Shown here: positions 33,188 to 41,206 of the stretch, piece by piece
How the letters are laid out: each line of letters opens with the position of its first letter
Numbering within the stretch: position 1 is the first letter of the stretch
IMG/VR virus record: IMGVR_UViG_3300045974_000760
Location: 1-64,000 of that record
DNA: 64,000 nt
Direction: 5' to 3' (one strand)
DNA from: a virus
The notes under the pieces: generated by a model
What the model saw: only the letters and a program-made list of their open reading frames with translations
What the model was told of the DNA's origin: nothing
Database searches by the model: none
Position numbers and translations under genes: made by a program

Positions 33188-34366
33188 ATGAACCCGAACG
33201 CCCCGCCCCCGAATCCGTCGTACCTACCGACATCTCCGATTGTTCCTGGGGGACCTCCGGTGAACATCACTACGAAGGCGGCAGCGGCCCCGCCTGCGAT
33301 GTCACCACAAGCGCGTGCGTACCAGGAGCGCCTTGCTGCACAGCGTACCAATGCACCGCGTGCTGGTGGCCCTGGCCCCTCAATCCCCCTTCTCACTGCG
33401 CAGCATGTGGAGGGGATGACGATGGAGCAACAGGCAGAGGCAGCTCGACGTCAAGCCTTTGGGCAGGGGAGCGTTGCAGCGGGCAGTATCATTGCCCCGC
33501 CGACGTCTGTTCCTGCGGCTCCTCCTCCGTTCCAGTTTCAGATGACGGACATGCTGCCCGAGGCAGCGCAGCGGGACCCTGAGTACATCCAGGGAAGCGG
33601 GAGCTTGTACGCGAGCGCGCAGCCTCGCATGGCGTACAAGTACGGCGTCATCCGCAATGGTCAGCTCATCCCACCACAACAGGTGCAGAGCGGTGGTGCT
33701 GCAGGGAAGCTGAGCCAGGCGACACTGAAGGACCTCGAGACGCTGAAGGGTCTTCAGAAGCCTGCTGAAGCAGCTGAGGAGAAGGCGGAAGCCAAGGCGG
33801 ACGAGCCTACGCCGGAGGAGAAGAAGGCGAAGCAGGAGCGCGCCAAGAAGACGCTCGATGAGATGGGCGACCTCGACCTTGCCCGCTTGATGGATGCAGC
33901 CCGCACGGACATCCTGAACAACGATGAGCAGAAGAAGATCGTCGAGGGGCGCATCACGGAGGTGTTGAGCATCGAGGACCTCATCATGAACGGTGAGGTG
34001 TTCCAGCGGGTGCCCATCATCCCGGGGAAGTTCGAGCCGCGGTTCCGGTCGTTGGGCGTGCAGGAGGACCTGGCGTTGAAGCGCCTCATCATGCAGGAGG
34101 CGCGGACACTACAAGTGGCGGACACGTACTTCTCGGACAAGTTCACCTTCATGGGTGTTGTGGCGGGCCTGTACGAGCTCAACGGCAACCCGGTGCCTCA
34201 CCATCTCGACGAGAAGCGCAACTTCGATGAAGATCGCTTCTGGAAGAAGTTCGAGCATCTGTCGCACTACTCGTTCTGGATGCTGCAGTCGTTGTGCGTG
34301 CACTACGGCTGGTTCGATACGCGGGTGAAGAACCTCTTCAAGGCGGAGGCGATAAAAAATGGCTAG
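33188..34366 (+). CDS. Tail assembly chaperone (short product)
   Basis: 392 aa. N-terminal 130 residues are Pro/Ala-rich, then a Lys/Glu helix (195-225) and a folded C-terminal domain (DLDLARLMDAARTDILNN ... FDEDRFWKKFEHLSHYSFWMLQSLC). It ends just after ATA AAA AAT GGC TAG. The heptamer A AAA AAT permits -1 slippage into the next frame. This arrangement, upstream of a tape measure gene, is that of tail assembly chaperones such as lambda G/GT. The tape measure begins 12.5 kb further on, with many small genes and the accessory island in between, which is unusual. Confidence 0.72.
   Translation: MNPNAPPPNPSYLPTSPIVPGGPPVNITTKAAAAPPAMSPQARAYQERLAAQRTNAPRAGGPGPSIPLLTAQHVEGMTMEQQAEAARRQAFGQGSVAAGSIIAPPTSVPAAPPPFQFQMTDMLPEAAQRDPEYIQGSGSLYASAQPRMAYKYGVIRNGQLIPPQQVQSGGAAGKLSQATLKDLETLKGLQKPAEAAEEKAEAKADEPTPEEKKAKQERAKKTLDEMGDLDLARLMDAARTDILNNDEQKKIVEGRITEVLSIEDLIMNGEVFQRVPIIPGKFEPRFRSLGVQEDLALKRLIMQEARTLQVADTYFSDKFTFMGVVAGLYELNGNPVPHHLDEKRNFDEDRFWKKFEHLSHYSFWMLQSLCVHYGWFDTRVKNLFKAEAIKNG
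34354..34360 (+). other. Programmed -1 frameshift site
   Basis: The heptamer A-AAA-AAT in the zero frame is a canonical slippery sequence. The zero frame stops two codons later. A GGAGG at 34345-34349, shortly before the heptamer, could act as a stimulating internal Shine-Dalgarno sequence. The -1 frame continues 148 codons and has no proper start of its own. Confidence 0.8.
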
Positions 34367-34806
34367 CCACCCCCGAGGGATGGGCGAGGGCGAATCTACT
34401 GCTCCGCACATTGCAAGCCCCGCCGGAGAAGGATTCTCCTCGGGAGGTGGCGCTCACCTACTTGATCATCCGGCTCGAGGATATCGAACACTCGAAGTTG
34501 CGTGCGGTTGCGCAGCTGATTCTGCAGCCCGACAAGGGCAAGGAAGCGTTCGACGACTACATGAAGACGGCGTTCCCGTACCTCACAGTGGCACATGCGA
34601 GGGACAAGGATGCGATACAGGCACAGCTTGCGGAGGAGGTTGCGCGCGGCCCCCTACACGTGAGCGCCCTTGCCAAGCCTGCCGACGAAAAGAAGGTCAA
34701 CGCGCGCCGTGTGACACGAGCGCAGTACGATGCGGAGCAGGCAGCTCCAGCGAGGGATGCGACTGATATGTCGCGCATCTACTCCCGCCTACGAAAGAAC
34801 TCATGA
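34360..34806 (+). CDS. Frameshift extension of the tail assembly chaperone
   Basis: A 148-residue extension (WLATPEGWARANLLLRTLQ...) made only if ribosomes slip at 34354, giving a fusion of about 539 aa. It is helical with REVALTYLIIRLEDIEHSKLRAVAQLIL and a basic end. The open frame extends upstream to 34294, but that part reads through the chaperone gene without coding character. No ATG stands near 34360 in this frame. In homologous systems the fusion is made at a few percent and helps tail tube assembly on the tape measure. Confidence 0.75.
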   Translation, partial: WLATPEGWARANLLLRTLQAPPEKDSPREVALTYLIIRLEDIEHSKLRAVAQLILQPDKGKEAFDDYMKTAFPYLTVAHARDKDAIQAQLAEEVARGPLHVSALAKPADEKKVNARRVTRAQYDAEQAAPARDATDMSRIYSRLRKNS

Positions 34807-35207
34807 GCAACGTCGCCTATCACTGCCCTGGTTGTATGTCCCCTGCGGTCGAAGTCAGCGCCCTTGTGAATGGCGCTGCCTCGTGCCGCACCTGCGGGTG
34901 GGAGGGGACACGTTCGGACGTCCTCTCCTACGAGTTCGAGCCCGGGCAGAACTCGCCGGAGGAGCAGGGGCTGAAGTTCATGCTCGGCATTCGCGACTTG
35001 TTCTCGACCATCGCCGGGCCCTTCGGTCAGCTCTACATCAAGTACGGCTTTCTCGATGTCGCCCAGCCACCCGCTGAGCTCAAGGTCAATGTCGTTCGCT
35101 ACCTTGGTAGTGCGGCGATTGCCATTGCGCGCAGTGCGGTTGAGACACGAGAGCAGCTCGAGCGCGAGCGGGTCAACAAGAGCCGAAAGAACATGGCACA
35201 AGCATGA
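34803..35207 (+). CDS. Zinc-ribbon small protein
   Basis: 134 aa, ATGA overlap with the chaperone frame. Residues 8-32 (CPGCMSPA ... CRTCGWEG) are a four-cysteine zinc ribbon, followed by a helical domain (LKFMLGIRDLFSTIAG, YLGSAAIAIARSAVETREQLERE). Role unknown. Confidence 0.7.
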   Translation: MSNVAYHCPGCMSPAVEVSALVNGAASCRTCGWEGTRSDVLSYEFEPGQNSPEEQGLKFMLGIRDLFSTIAGPFGQLYIKYGFLDVAQPPAELKVNVVRYLGSAAIAIARSAVETREQLERERVNKSRKNMAQA

Positions 35208-35503
35208 GCGAACTGGACCCCTCGGAGATTGCTGGTCCACCGGCACCTCCTGAGCGTAAGCAGACAGAAGAGCTCTACTGCCACATGGACCTGACCCGTA
35301 CTTGTGGCCCGGACTGCATGGCGTACCTGACGCATCCCCCGGTCGACAACGACTACAAGGGGCAGTCGTGGGCGAAGTGCCGCCTACTCGTCGACAGCTA
35401 CCGTGTAGGCAAGCACGTGACTCTTCTTGTTCAGGCGGCCAATGCGGCGGTCCGCCCTAGGACTGCACCTATTCCCCCGCCTAACCCGCTAGGGGGTAAG
35501 TGA
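35204..35503 (+). CDS. Small Cys/His-containing protein
   Basis: 99 aa, ATGA overlap at the 5' end. YCHMDLTRTCGPDCMAYLTHP and WAKCRLL give a Cys/His cluster that may bind zinc. A Pro-rich tail follows. Part of the coupled small-gene run. Function unknown. Confidence 0.65.
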   Translation: MSELDPSEIAGPPAPPERKQTEELYCHMDLTRTCGPDCMAYLTHPPVDNDYKGQSWAKCRLLVDSYRVGKHVTLLVQAANAAVRPRTAPIPPPNPLGGK

Positions 35504-35991
35504 TGTCGGTCGGTGCAGAGATTGTCGCCATTGGCGAGGAGCTCGACCTCAACACCAACATGGTGGTGTCGCACTTGGCGTTGCGCCTACCAACGGGCGT
35601 GGTGATTCGAGTGGGGCTGCAGTCCTCTGATAAGGACCGCGTGCTCGAGGCTCTGGAGGGACGCGTTGCAGAACCAGCACCGCCTCCCCCGCCAGCTCGA
35701 GCGCCCGTACGTCCGGCTGCACGTCCAGCCCCACCTCCTGCGGCACCCGCGGTCATTGACTTCGGCGGCGAAGAAGCGCCGGTGATGATGGCGGGCAAGA
35801 AGGCGGTGCCCTTCCACCCATTGCTTGCGGAGATGCAGCAGGCAGGCGCGGCTGCGTCCGACCCCGAGGGTCCTGAGCCGCTTGCCCCGCTTGTACGTGG
35901 GCGAGAGGTGATGACGGATGAGTACGGCTACCCGGTCGTACAGAAGCAGCAGGGGCCTGTCGTCGATGACGATGGGTTTGCGTCGCTCTGA
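35503..35991 (+). CDS. Hypothetical protein with proline-rich middle
   Basis: 162 aa from the ATG at 35503, which overlaps the preceding stop as TGATG; a GTG one codon earlier is possible. Residues 1-55 look like a small beta domain (MVVSHLALRLPTGVVIRVGL). The middle is Pro/Ala-rich and the end acidic. Unknown family. Confidence 0.65.
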   Translation: MSVGAEIVAIGEELDLNTNMVVSHLALRLPTGVVIRVGLQSSDKDRVLEALEGRVAEPAPPPPPARAPVRPAARPAPPPAAPAVIDFGGEEAPVMMAGKKAVPFHPLLAEMQQAGAAASDPEGPEPLAPLVRGREVMTDEYGYPVVQKQQGPVVDDDGFASL

Positions 35992-36437
35992 TGGACTTCT
36001 TCTGCTTCAAGTGCGGCGCGCACTTCTGCCCCCAAGGGCATCGGGAGCAGATACACCTGCTGCTTACTCGCCCCAAGGACGAGGAGTGGCCGTGTCCTCG
36101 GTGTGAGGCGCCCATCAAGGCATACGACAACGGGCTGCCTGAGGGCGTCTTCCCGGCCGTGTCCTTCTACCCCACGCCCGAGGAGCTCTGTGCGGGCTTC
36201 GCAGGGATGGGGATGCCGACGGAGGAGCCGTGCACCGCCGAGCTGCTGCGCGCTGCGCTACTGAAGCCTATCAAGGCCATCGACAGCGTGCCCATCCCGA
36301 ATACCACGCGGTTGATTGTTCGAAGCATCACCTTCACGGACAACTCGTCGCTCTTCTTCGGTGCGGGCCCGCTGGGCGCAGTCCTCTACCGCTACCGCGC
36401 ACCCTTCTCTTACGTGGAGCAGCTCGATGTCGGTTAG
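35991..36437 (+). CDS. Zinc-ribbon protein
   Basis: 148 aa. CFKCGAHFCPQGH near the N-terminus and CPRCEAPI at residue 35 predict a zinc site. The rest is alpha/beta with a hydrophobic centre (SSLFFGAGPLGAVLYRY). Start overlaps the prior stop by one base. A member of the cysteine-rich gene run. Confidence 0.68.
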   Translation: MDFFCFKCGAHFCPQGHREQIHLLLTRPKDEEWPCPRCEAPIKAYDNGLPEGVFPAVSFYPTPEELCAGFAGMGMPTEEPCTAELLRAALLKPIKAIDSVPIPNTTRLIVRSITFTDNSSLFFGAGPLGAVLYRYRAPFSYVEQLDVG

Positions 36438-37062
36438 CGCTAGGTTCCAGCGTAACAAGGAAGGTCTGTGTACGGGCCTCATCGCAAACGACGGGGAGAG
36501 CGCCACGGTCGGGGACTTCATCGAAATCTCCTACAGCGCCATGGTGGCTCGCCTTGTTGCCTGGGCACAGGCATTGGGTACTCGCGAGCTCTCACTACAA
36601 GAGAGTCGCCCGGGCTTGATGCCGCACGTCGTCGAGCTCGAGAAGCCGCTCGTCGACTTGCTGATGACTGACGTGATGGAGGGGCTCAAACAGATGAACC
36701 CCGCCACACGCACCATCGACATGCGTGTGTCTCGTCCTCAGTACGAAGATGCGGGCCGCGTACTAGTCACGGGGCACGCAAAGCTGCGGAACGTACAAGG
36801 CAAGCACGTGTACTTCCGTCGACGCGAGGAGCAGTACGAGTCCCCGCTCACAAGCCTGTGGGAGCCAATCCCCGAGTGGGCTACTCGCATCGATTCACGC
36901 TGGTGTCGTACAAGTATTGAGCAACTACTGGCAATACCTTCTGAGCAGTACTACATCCCCAGGGCTTGGAACCAATCCAAGAACTGGTGGATCCCCCGCG
37001 CCGAACTGGCGCTCGTCCAGCAGCAACTCCAGGAAGAAGAAAAGAGCTATGGGTCTATCTGA
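36427..37062 (+). CDS. Hypothetical protein
   Basis: 211 aa from the ATG at 36427, inside the last codons of the previous gene. The open frame upstream to 36316 is antisense-like noise. Mixed alpha/beta; conserved-looking sequence TRTIDMRVSRPQYEDAGRVLV and KHVYFRRREEQYESPL. It overlaps the next gene by 14 bases. Family not recognised. Confidence 0.68.
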   Translation: MSVSARFQRNKEGLCTGLIANDGESATVGDFIEISYSAMVARLVAWAQALGTRELSLQESRPGLMPHVVELEKPLVDLLMTDVMEGLKQMNPATRTIDMRVSRPQYEDAGRVLVTGHAKLRNVQGKHVYFRRREEQYESPLTSLWEPIPEWATRIDSRWCRTSIEQLLAIPSEQYYIPRAWNQSKNWWIPRAELALVQQQLQEEEKSYGSI

Positions 37063-37417
37063 TCACCAACTCCGCCCGAACGGTGTCTCCATCCCCGATG
37101 CGGAGGGCCCTCGCATGGCCACTCCCAACACCTTCCTCAGCGGCACACCGCTCGAGCAGTTCCTCGTGCAGTACTCCGACGGTGATGGGCGGGTGCATGA
37201 CGCGGTTGGGATTCGCATCGGCAACGAGTGGTTCCTCGCGCCGAACAGCGAAGAGTGGCTGAAGAGCCGCCGTCCGTTCCACAAGAACGTTCGCACCACG
37301 ATGGAAGAGCGCTACCAGGCGTACCTCGCGAGCAAGGCGCTCGCGGGCAAAGGCGCAACCTCACCGACGGTTCCCGCAGCCGCTCTCACGGGCGCTGCTC
37401 CAGGCAAGACCGTCTGA
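37049..37417 (+). CDS. Hypothetical small protein
   Basis: 122 aa from ATG 37049; earlier sequence in the frame is not coding-like. LEQFLVQYSDGDGRVHDAVGIRIG and EWFLAPN form a beta unit, then helices and an Ala-rich tail. Stop overlaps the GroES-like start (TGATG). Confidence 0.68.
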   Translation: MGLSDHQLRPNGVSIPDAEGPRMATPNTFLSGTPLEQFLVQYSDGDGRVHDAVGIRIGNEWFLAPNSEEWLKSRRPFHKNVRTTMEERYQAYLASKALAGKGATSPTVPAAALTGAAPGKTV

Positions 37418-37755
37418 TGAACTTCCGCCCCTTCAACGACTCGATTGTGGTGGCAGTAGACCCCATCCCGGAGAAGAGGGGGCTGCTGTTCCGCGTCGAA
37501 GACAAGAGCATCTTCACGGGTACTGTGCTGGCCGTCGGTCCGGGCAAGTACGCGAAGAAAGGTCACCGCCGTATTGAGACTGGTGTGGCGGTGGGCGACC
37601 GTGTTGCGTTCCACCGGTGGCACGCAGAGCTGAAGAACGGGCGAGCAATCGCCTCCATCCTCGAGGATTGCTACCAAGGGCATGAGCGCGTTGCGCTTGT
37701 ACGTCCCGAAGACATGCAAGGTGTTCTCGAAGGCGAAGCCGTTCTGGATACGTGA
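37417..37755 (+). CDS. GroES-like co-chaperonin
   Basis: 112 aa. NFRPFNDSIVVAVDPIPEKRGLLF followed by FTGTVLAVGPGKYAKKG and VAVGDRVAFHRW matches the beta-barrel layout of GroES/Cpn10 (length about 95). The mobile loop region between the first and second strands (EKRGLLFRVEDKSIF) is short. Phages such as T4 (gp31) encode such proteins to redirect the host GroEL to fold the capsid protein. No GroEL gene lies in this window. Confidence 0.82.
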   Translation: MNFRPFNDSIVVAVDPIPEKRGLLFRVEDKSIFTGTVLAVGPGKYAKKGHRRIETGVAVGDRVAFHRWHAELKNGRAIASILEDCYQGHERVALVRPEDMQGVLEGEAVLDT

Positions 37756-37764
37756 GGTAGGCAC

Positions 37765-38022
37765 ATGAGACTGATCGCAGAGACAGAGCCGGGCGTTGTG
37801 GAAGCCAACTTCATGTGGCTCCCCTCCTGGCTGGGCATGAACACCGCACTGCTGCAAGAGCTGGCCGATACCATCGGCAAGCAGCTCGCTGGGCGGGTCG
37901 TCGACGAAGACCTCCTCGATGAGCTCGATGCCCGCGTCATCGCTTGGGCCAAAGAGCGCTTCCCCGAGCTACCCGGCTTCGACACCTACCTCGACTCCCT
38001 CAAGCACGTGCAGCAGAAATGA
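37765..38022 (+). CDS. Small hypothetical protein
   Basis: 85 aa, ATG 37765 with GAGGT upstream. A helix-rich protein (ALLQELADTIGKQLAGR, DLLDELDARVIAWAKERFP). The end overlaps the next ATG as ATGA. Function unknown. Confidence 0.65.
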   Translation: MRLIAETEPGVVEANFMWLPSWLGMNTALLQELADTIGKQLAGRVVDEDLLDELDARVIAWAKERFPELPGFDTYLDSLKHVQQK

Positions 38023-38177
38023 GCACGGACCTCGCCCCACAACGGCTGCAGGTGCGTGTCCCCGGTGAGCTCTTCATGCGCGTCAAGCGGGAGGCAGCAA
38101 AGCAGAAGCGCTCCATCCCCGCGCTGGTGCGCCTCATCCTCACCGAGTACCTCGACCGCCCACGGGCCAAGCCATGA
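38019..38177 (+). CDS. Small ribbon-helix-helix protein (Arc-like)
   Basis: 52 aa from ATG 38019, too short for common gene-calling limits. The sequence RLQVRVPGELFMRVKREAAK, then SIPALVRLILTEYLDR has the strand-helix-helix arrangement of Arc/MetJ-type repressors, with a strand QVRVP that would enter the DNA groove. Could regulate late genes. It overlaps both neighbours by ATGA. Confidence 0.68.
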   Translation: MSTDLAPQRLQVRVPGELFMRVKREAAKQKRSIPALVRLILTEYLDRPRAKP

Positions 38178-38707
38178 GCAACGTCCAACGGAAGTTCCGT
38201 GTACAGGTGCCTCGAGGCATGGACTCCCTGCTCGCGGCGGTGGAGCAAATCTTCCGTCAACGTCGAGTGGTCTCGGCCACCATCACCGCAGGCTCCATCG
38301 AATACGTGCAGGCTCTGCCTGACGAAGCCGAAGACCCGGGCCCCATCACCCTGCAGCTCGATACGGTCTCCCCGCTCGAGCTCCTTCGAACAGCAGAGAA
38401 CGTTGAGCTCCCGCTACAGCCCGAGCTCACGGGCATCGCACACTTCGCCGATGTTCTGCAGGAATGCACACGGGGCAACCTGGCCCCGCTCGCTTGGGTA
38501 CTCGGCCCCGAGACTCTCTTGTGGGCGTGGCTACAGACAACCGGCTTTCGCTGGGTACCGCGCTCAGACTTCCTTGGGCTGCAGGTTCTCGTCGACAGCC
38601 ACGCCGAGCGCGAGAACGTCATTCTCGCTGCCGGCTACACCCCGCACGCGCGCCTCACGAATGTGCAGCGCGGGTACATCACGAAGCTCCCACTTACGGT
38701 CGCGTGA
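38174..38707 (+). CDS. Hypothetical protein
   Basis: 177 aa, ATGA overlap. RKFRVQVPRGMDSLLAAVEQIF opens an alpha/beta domain; the C-terminus has GPETLLWAWLQTTGFRWV and a second strand-helix unit. No cysteine cluster. The family is not recognised. Confidence 0.68.
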   Translation: MSNVQRKFRVQVPRGMDSLLAAVEQIFRQRRVVSATITAGSIEYVQALPDEAEDPGPITLQLDTVSPLELLRTAENVELPLQPELTGIAHFADVLQECTRGNLAPLAWVLGPETLLWAWLQTTGFRWVPRSDFLGLQVLVDSHAERENVILAAGYTPHARLTNVQRGYITKLPLTVA

Positions 38708-38708
38708 C

Positions 38709-39200
38709 ATGAGCATCTCCCAAACCATCGTTGAGCTAGGTCTCGTCCCTGAAGAAGTCCTCCAGGAGCACCAGAAGTGGGGGCAGCGCGTCCCAACTAC
38801 CCCCATCCCGGGTGACCCGCCACCTCCAGAAGAGGCAGCCTCTCGTATTGCCGATGCCTTCGCTTCCGAAGAGCTCGTCGAAGTACGTGAGACCATCCTC
38901 GACCTCGTTGCCTACTACAAGCGCCACGAGGAGAGCGGGGTACTGCACTACCACGTTCTGCCCGGCACCGAGAATGAGGCGACAGGCAAAACCCCCGTCC
39001 ACTTCTGCCGGTGGCAGGGTCAGATTGCCATCCCTTGGAGTGATGATGTGCTGGGCAATCTCTTGCTCGACTCGCGCACCTACCTCCAGGACGTGCACGG
39101 CGGGAAGATGTACTTCATGTCGTACGACAACGTCTTCCACGGTGCTGTGCAGACCTTCGTCGTAGCCCGCCCCATCATGCCGGAGCCTGCCAGTGTCTAA
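38709..39200 (+). CDS. Hypothetical protein
   Basis: 163 aa from ATG 38709, where coding character begins (the frame is open back to 38199). Sequence TIVELGLVPEEVLQEHQKWG, then a helix (ELVEVRETILDLVAYYKRHEESG) and a beta part (VHFCRWQGQIAIPWS) with a HYHV stretch. Its stop overlaps the next GTG start. Confidence 0.66.
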   Translation: MSISQTIVELGLVPEEVLQEHQKWGQRVPTTPIPGDPPPPEEAASRIADAFASEELVEVRETILDLVAYYKRHEESGVLHYHVLPGTENEATGKTPVHFCRWQGQIAIPWSDDVLGNLLLDSRTYLQDVHGGKMYFMSYDNVFHGAVQTFVVARPIMPEPASV

Positions 39201-39600
39201 TGAGCAGACGCTCGCACAGGCGCTCCAGCGCCACATGGGACTTCAGTCACTCGACCTCACCCTCGAGGATGCCCAGCTCTGTGTACGTGGTCGCGTAGCC
39301 CCTGAGCACCAGAACATCTGGCGCTCGGCCGCTGTGTCTCTCGTCATGCGCGGGTACCAAGACCAGTGGTCTCTCGATGTGTCGAAGTCACTCTGTGTCG
39401 TGCCCGTCGGGGACCACCCCGAGGTACGCGCCGTGTGGCGCATCGTCCTCACACCTTCAGCGGGTGCTACCGAGATACCTCTCGATGCGTTCTACATGTT
39501 CATCACGAGCCTGCCTCCCGTCACGGCGGCTACGGACGATCGCATCCCCATGGGCTCGCTTGCGCGCCTCCTCCCTACTGGCCTCACGCCAACGATGTGA
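39193..39600 (+). CDS. Hypothetical protein
   Basis: 135 aa from the GTG at 39193, overlapping the previous gene by 8 bases. Two strand-helix units (LQSLDLTLEDAQLCVRGRV; SLVMRGYQDQWSLDVSKSL) then Val-rich sequence. No recognised domain. Confidence 0.62.
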   Translation: MSNEQTLAQALQRHMGLQSLDLTLEDAQLCVRGRVAPEHQNIWRSAAVSLVMRGYQDQWSLDVSKSLCVVPVGDHPEVRAVWRIVLTPSAGATEIPLDAFYMFITSLPPVTAATDDRIPMGSLARLLPTGLTPTM

Positions 39601-39603
39601 CCC

Positions 39604-40296
39604 ATGTCCACCCTACCTCGCGCCATCGGTAACACACCGCTCTACGAAGCCGAGCGCCGCGCGCTCACATCAGCAGAGCAAGAGACGGTCAATCGACGCA
39701 TCGAAGCGTTCCGCATCCTCATGCAACGGCCTCCCATGGCCGGCTACCGCCTCGAGGTGCAGTTCAACTCCAACTACCGCAGTCAGGCACAAGCCCTCTC
39801 CGGTGACCCGCTCATCCAAGGTGTCGTGTCCTTCTGGCGCAACGCTACAGACACGGGACGTGGTGAGGAGAAGGTCTACGAGTGCCCGGGCAAGTTCTTG
39901 AAGCGCAGCAGCTGCGACAAGCTCATCCCCATGCTCGGCCACGGCTTCGGTGTTGTGGTGTGCCCGCACTGCGGTACCAAGTGGAAGCCCGAGCAAGTCA
40001 CCGGTGAGGTGCTGCACAACCGCACACGCCGCGGTTGGGCTGATGTCCTCTACCACTACATGACGAAGATGGACGGCGACGCGGACATCGTGCTCAAGCA
40101 CCCGACGGAGTCAGACATCCGTACGGCCACTGCACGTGAGCGCGACCACGACCGCGGCGGTGAAGTACTACGAGCAGCTCGAGAGAAGCGAAATGCGCCT
40201 GACCGCATTGTGCGGTACCAGCTCAAGAACTTCATCAAGGATGTGGGCGCTGGCGCTGACCCGCTCGAGAGGCTCTACGCGTTCGTCAGCGCGTAG
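39604..40296 (+). CDS. Hypothetical protein with zinc site
   Basis: 230 aa, ATG 39604. N-terminal helices precede a cysteine set YECPGKFLKRSSCDKL and VVCPHCGTKW (four or five Cys) that probably binds zinc. The end is charged and helical with PDRIVRYQLKNFIKD. Its stop overlaps the next GTG. Role unknown, possibly nucleic-acid contact. Confidence 0.68.
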   Translation: MSTLPRAIGNTPLYEAERRALTSAEQETVNRRIEAFRILMQRPPMAGYRLEVQFNSNYRSQAQALSGDPLIQGVVSFWRNATDTGRGEEKVYECPGKFLKRSSCDKLIPMLGHGFGVVVCPHCGTKWKPEQVTGEVLHNRTRRGWADVLYHYMTKMDGDADIVLKHPTESDIRTATARERDHDRGGEVLRAAREKRNAPDRIVRYQLKNFIKDVGAGADPLERLYAFVSA

Positions 40297-40577
40297 TGTG
40301 CTACTTCCTGCACATGCACCCTGACTACATCCGCGCGCTGCAGAAGAAGCGAACCTGGGAAGCTCTCGTGAGGCACCTGCGGGAGATCTACCTTCCGCAG
40401 CCGGGCTCGTCAGAGCCCCAAGAGCTCACCTCGGATGAGCTGCCCGGCAATCACAACCCCGTACCCCAAGACGTCCTGCTGGAAGTACTGAGCACACTGG
40501 AGACACATGCCTACGCCGAAGAACAAGAAGCGCACACCTTCCAAATGGTCCGGGCTCCCAAAGGACAAGGTTCCTGA
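40296..40577 (+). CDS. Small hypothetical protein
   Basis: 93 aa from GTG 40296 at the previous stop; an ATG at 40314 (MHPDYIRAL) is an alternative. A helical protein with WEALVRHLREIYLP and an acidic centre. The last 71 bases overlap the next gene. Confidence 0.6.
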   Translation: MCYFLHMHPDYIRALQKKRTWEALVRHLREIYLPQPGSSEPQELTSDELPGNHNPVPQDVLLEVLSTLETHAYAEEQEAHTFQMVRAPKGQGS

Positions 40578-41160
40578 AGACACACTTCAGACCGTTCTCG
40601 GGCTTCTGAAGCAACAGGCAGCGCGCATCGATGAGATTGGCACTGCGTTCAATCAGAACGCCGGCGCCTACTACGAGGGGTACCAGATGACGGAGATGTG
40701 GTCCGTCATCCAACGGCGCGTGCTCAGCGACATGTTGCGCGGCGAGGTCTACACCGTCGAGGTCGAGTACGCGCTGCCCCTGCGTCCGACAGACCTGCTG
40801 GACCAAGCGATGCACCCGTGTGTTGACTGGCAGAAGTACAAGGAGGACTACATCGCGATGATTGGGCTCATCGCAGCGCTCGATAACCTCAAGCACGTCT
40901 TCTACGGCTCGCAGGTGAAGTTGGCCACCGAAGCCGATTTGCGTGTGATTGAGTTCGGCGGGGATGTACCCTTAGTCATGGCCGCCCCCCTCACTCCCCC
41001 GGTTCGAGATGTACGTGGTCGCTTGCGCGAGCAGGCACAAGGCGGTCCTGCCCGCATCATCTGCCCCAACTGCAAAGGTGTGGCGGTTCCCATCGCCCCA
41101 GGTAGCACCGAGTACACCTGTACCACATGCGGCAACGGCTTTCGCTCAAAGCCGTTCTGA
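40507..41160 (+). CDS. Hypothetical protein with C-terminal zinc ribbon
   Basis: 217 aa, ATG at 40507 with a basic N-terminus (PTPKNKKRTPSK), helical middle and C-terminal zinc ribbon (ICPNCKGVAV ... CTTCGNGF). It overlaps its upstream neighbour by 71 bases and ends the long coupled run at the terminator at 41174. Confidence 0.7.
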   Translation: MPTPKNKKRTPSKWSGLPKDKVPEDTLQTVLGLLKQQAARIDEIGTAFNQNAGAYYEGYQMTEMWSVIQRRVLSDMLRGEVYTVEVEYALPLRPTDLLDQAMHPCVDWQKYKEDYIAMIGLIAALDNLKHVFYGSQVKLATEADLRVIEFGGDVPLVMAAPLTPPVRDVRGRLREQAQGGPARIICPNCKGVAVPIAPGSTEYTCTTCGNGFRSKPF

Positions 41161-41173
41161 AGACACGGGGCTA

Positions 41174-41206
41174 AGAAAAAGGAGCCCGGGGGGAGCTCCT
41201 TCTTCT
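41174..41206 (+). terminator. Bidirectional terminator with AGAAAAAG arms
   Basis: AGAAAAAGGAGC pairs with GCTCCTTCTTCT (one A-C mismatch) around a 9-nt loop. Runs of A on one arm and T on the other let it stop transcription from both sides; it lies between a forward and a reverse gene. Confidence 0.8.

Noticed and set aside
34359-34766. 135-aa frame beginning at the ATG in AAAAATGG
   Set aside because: Ser/Gly-rich shadow; the -1 frame is the coding one.
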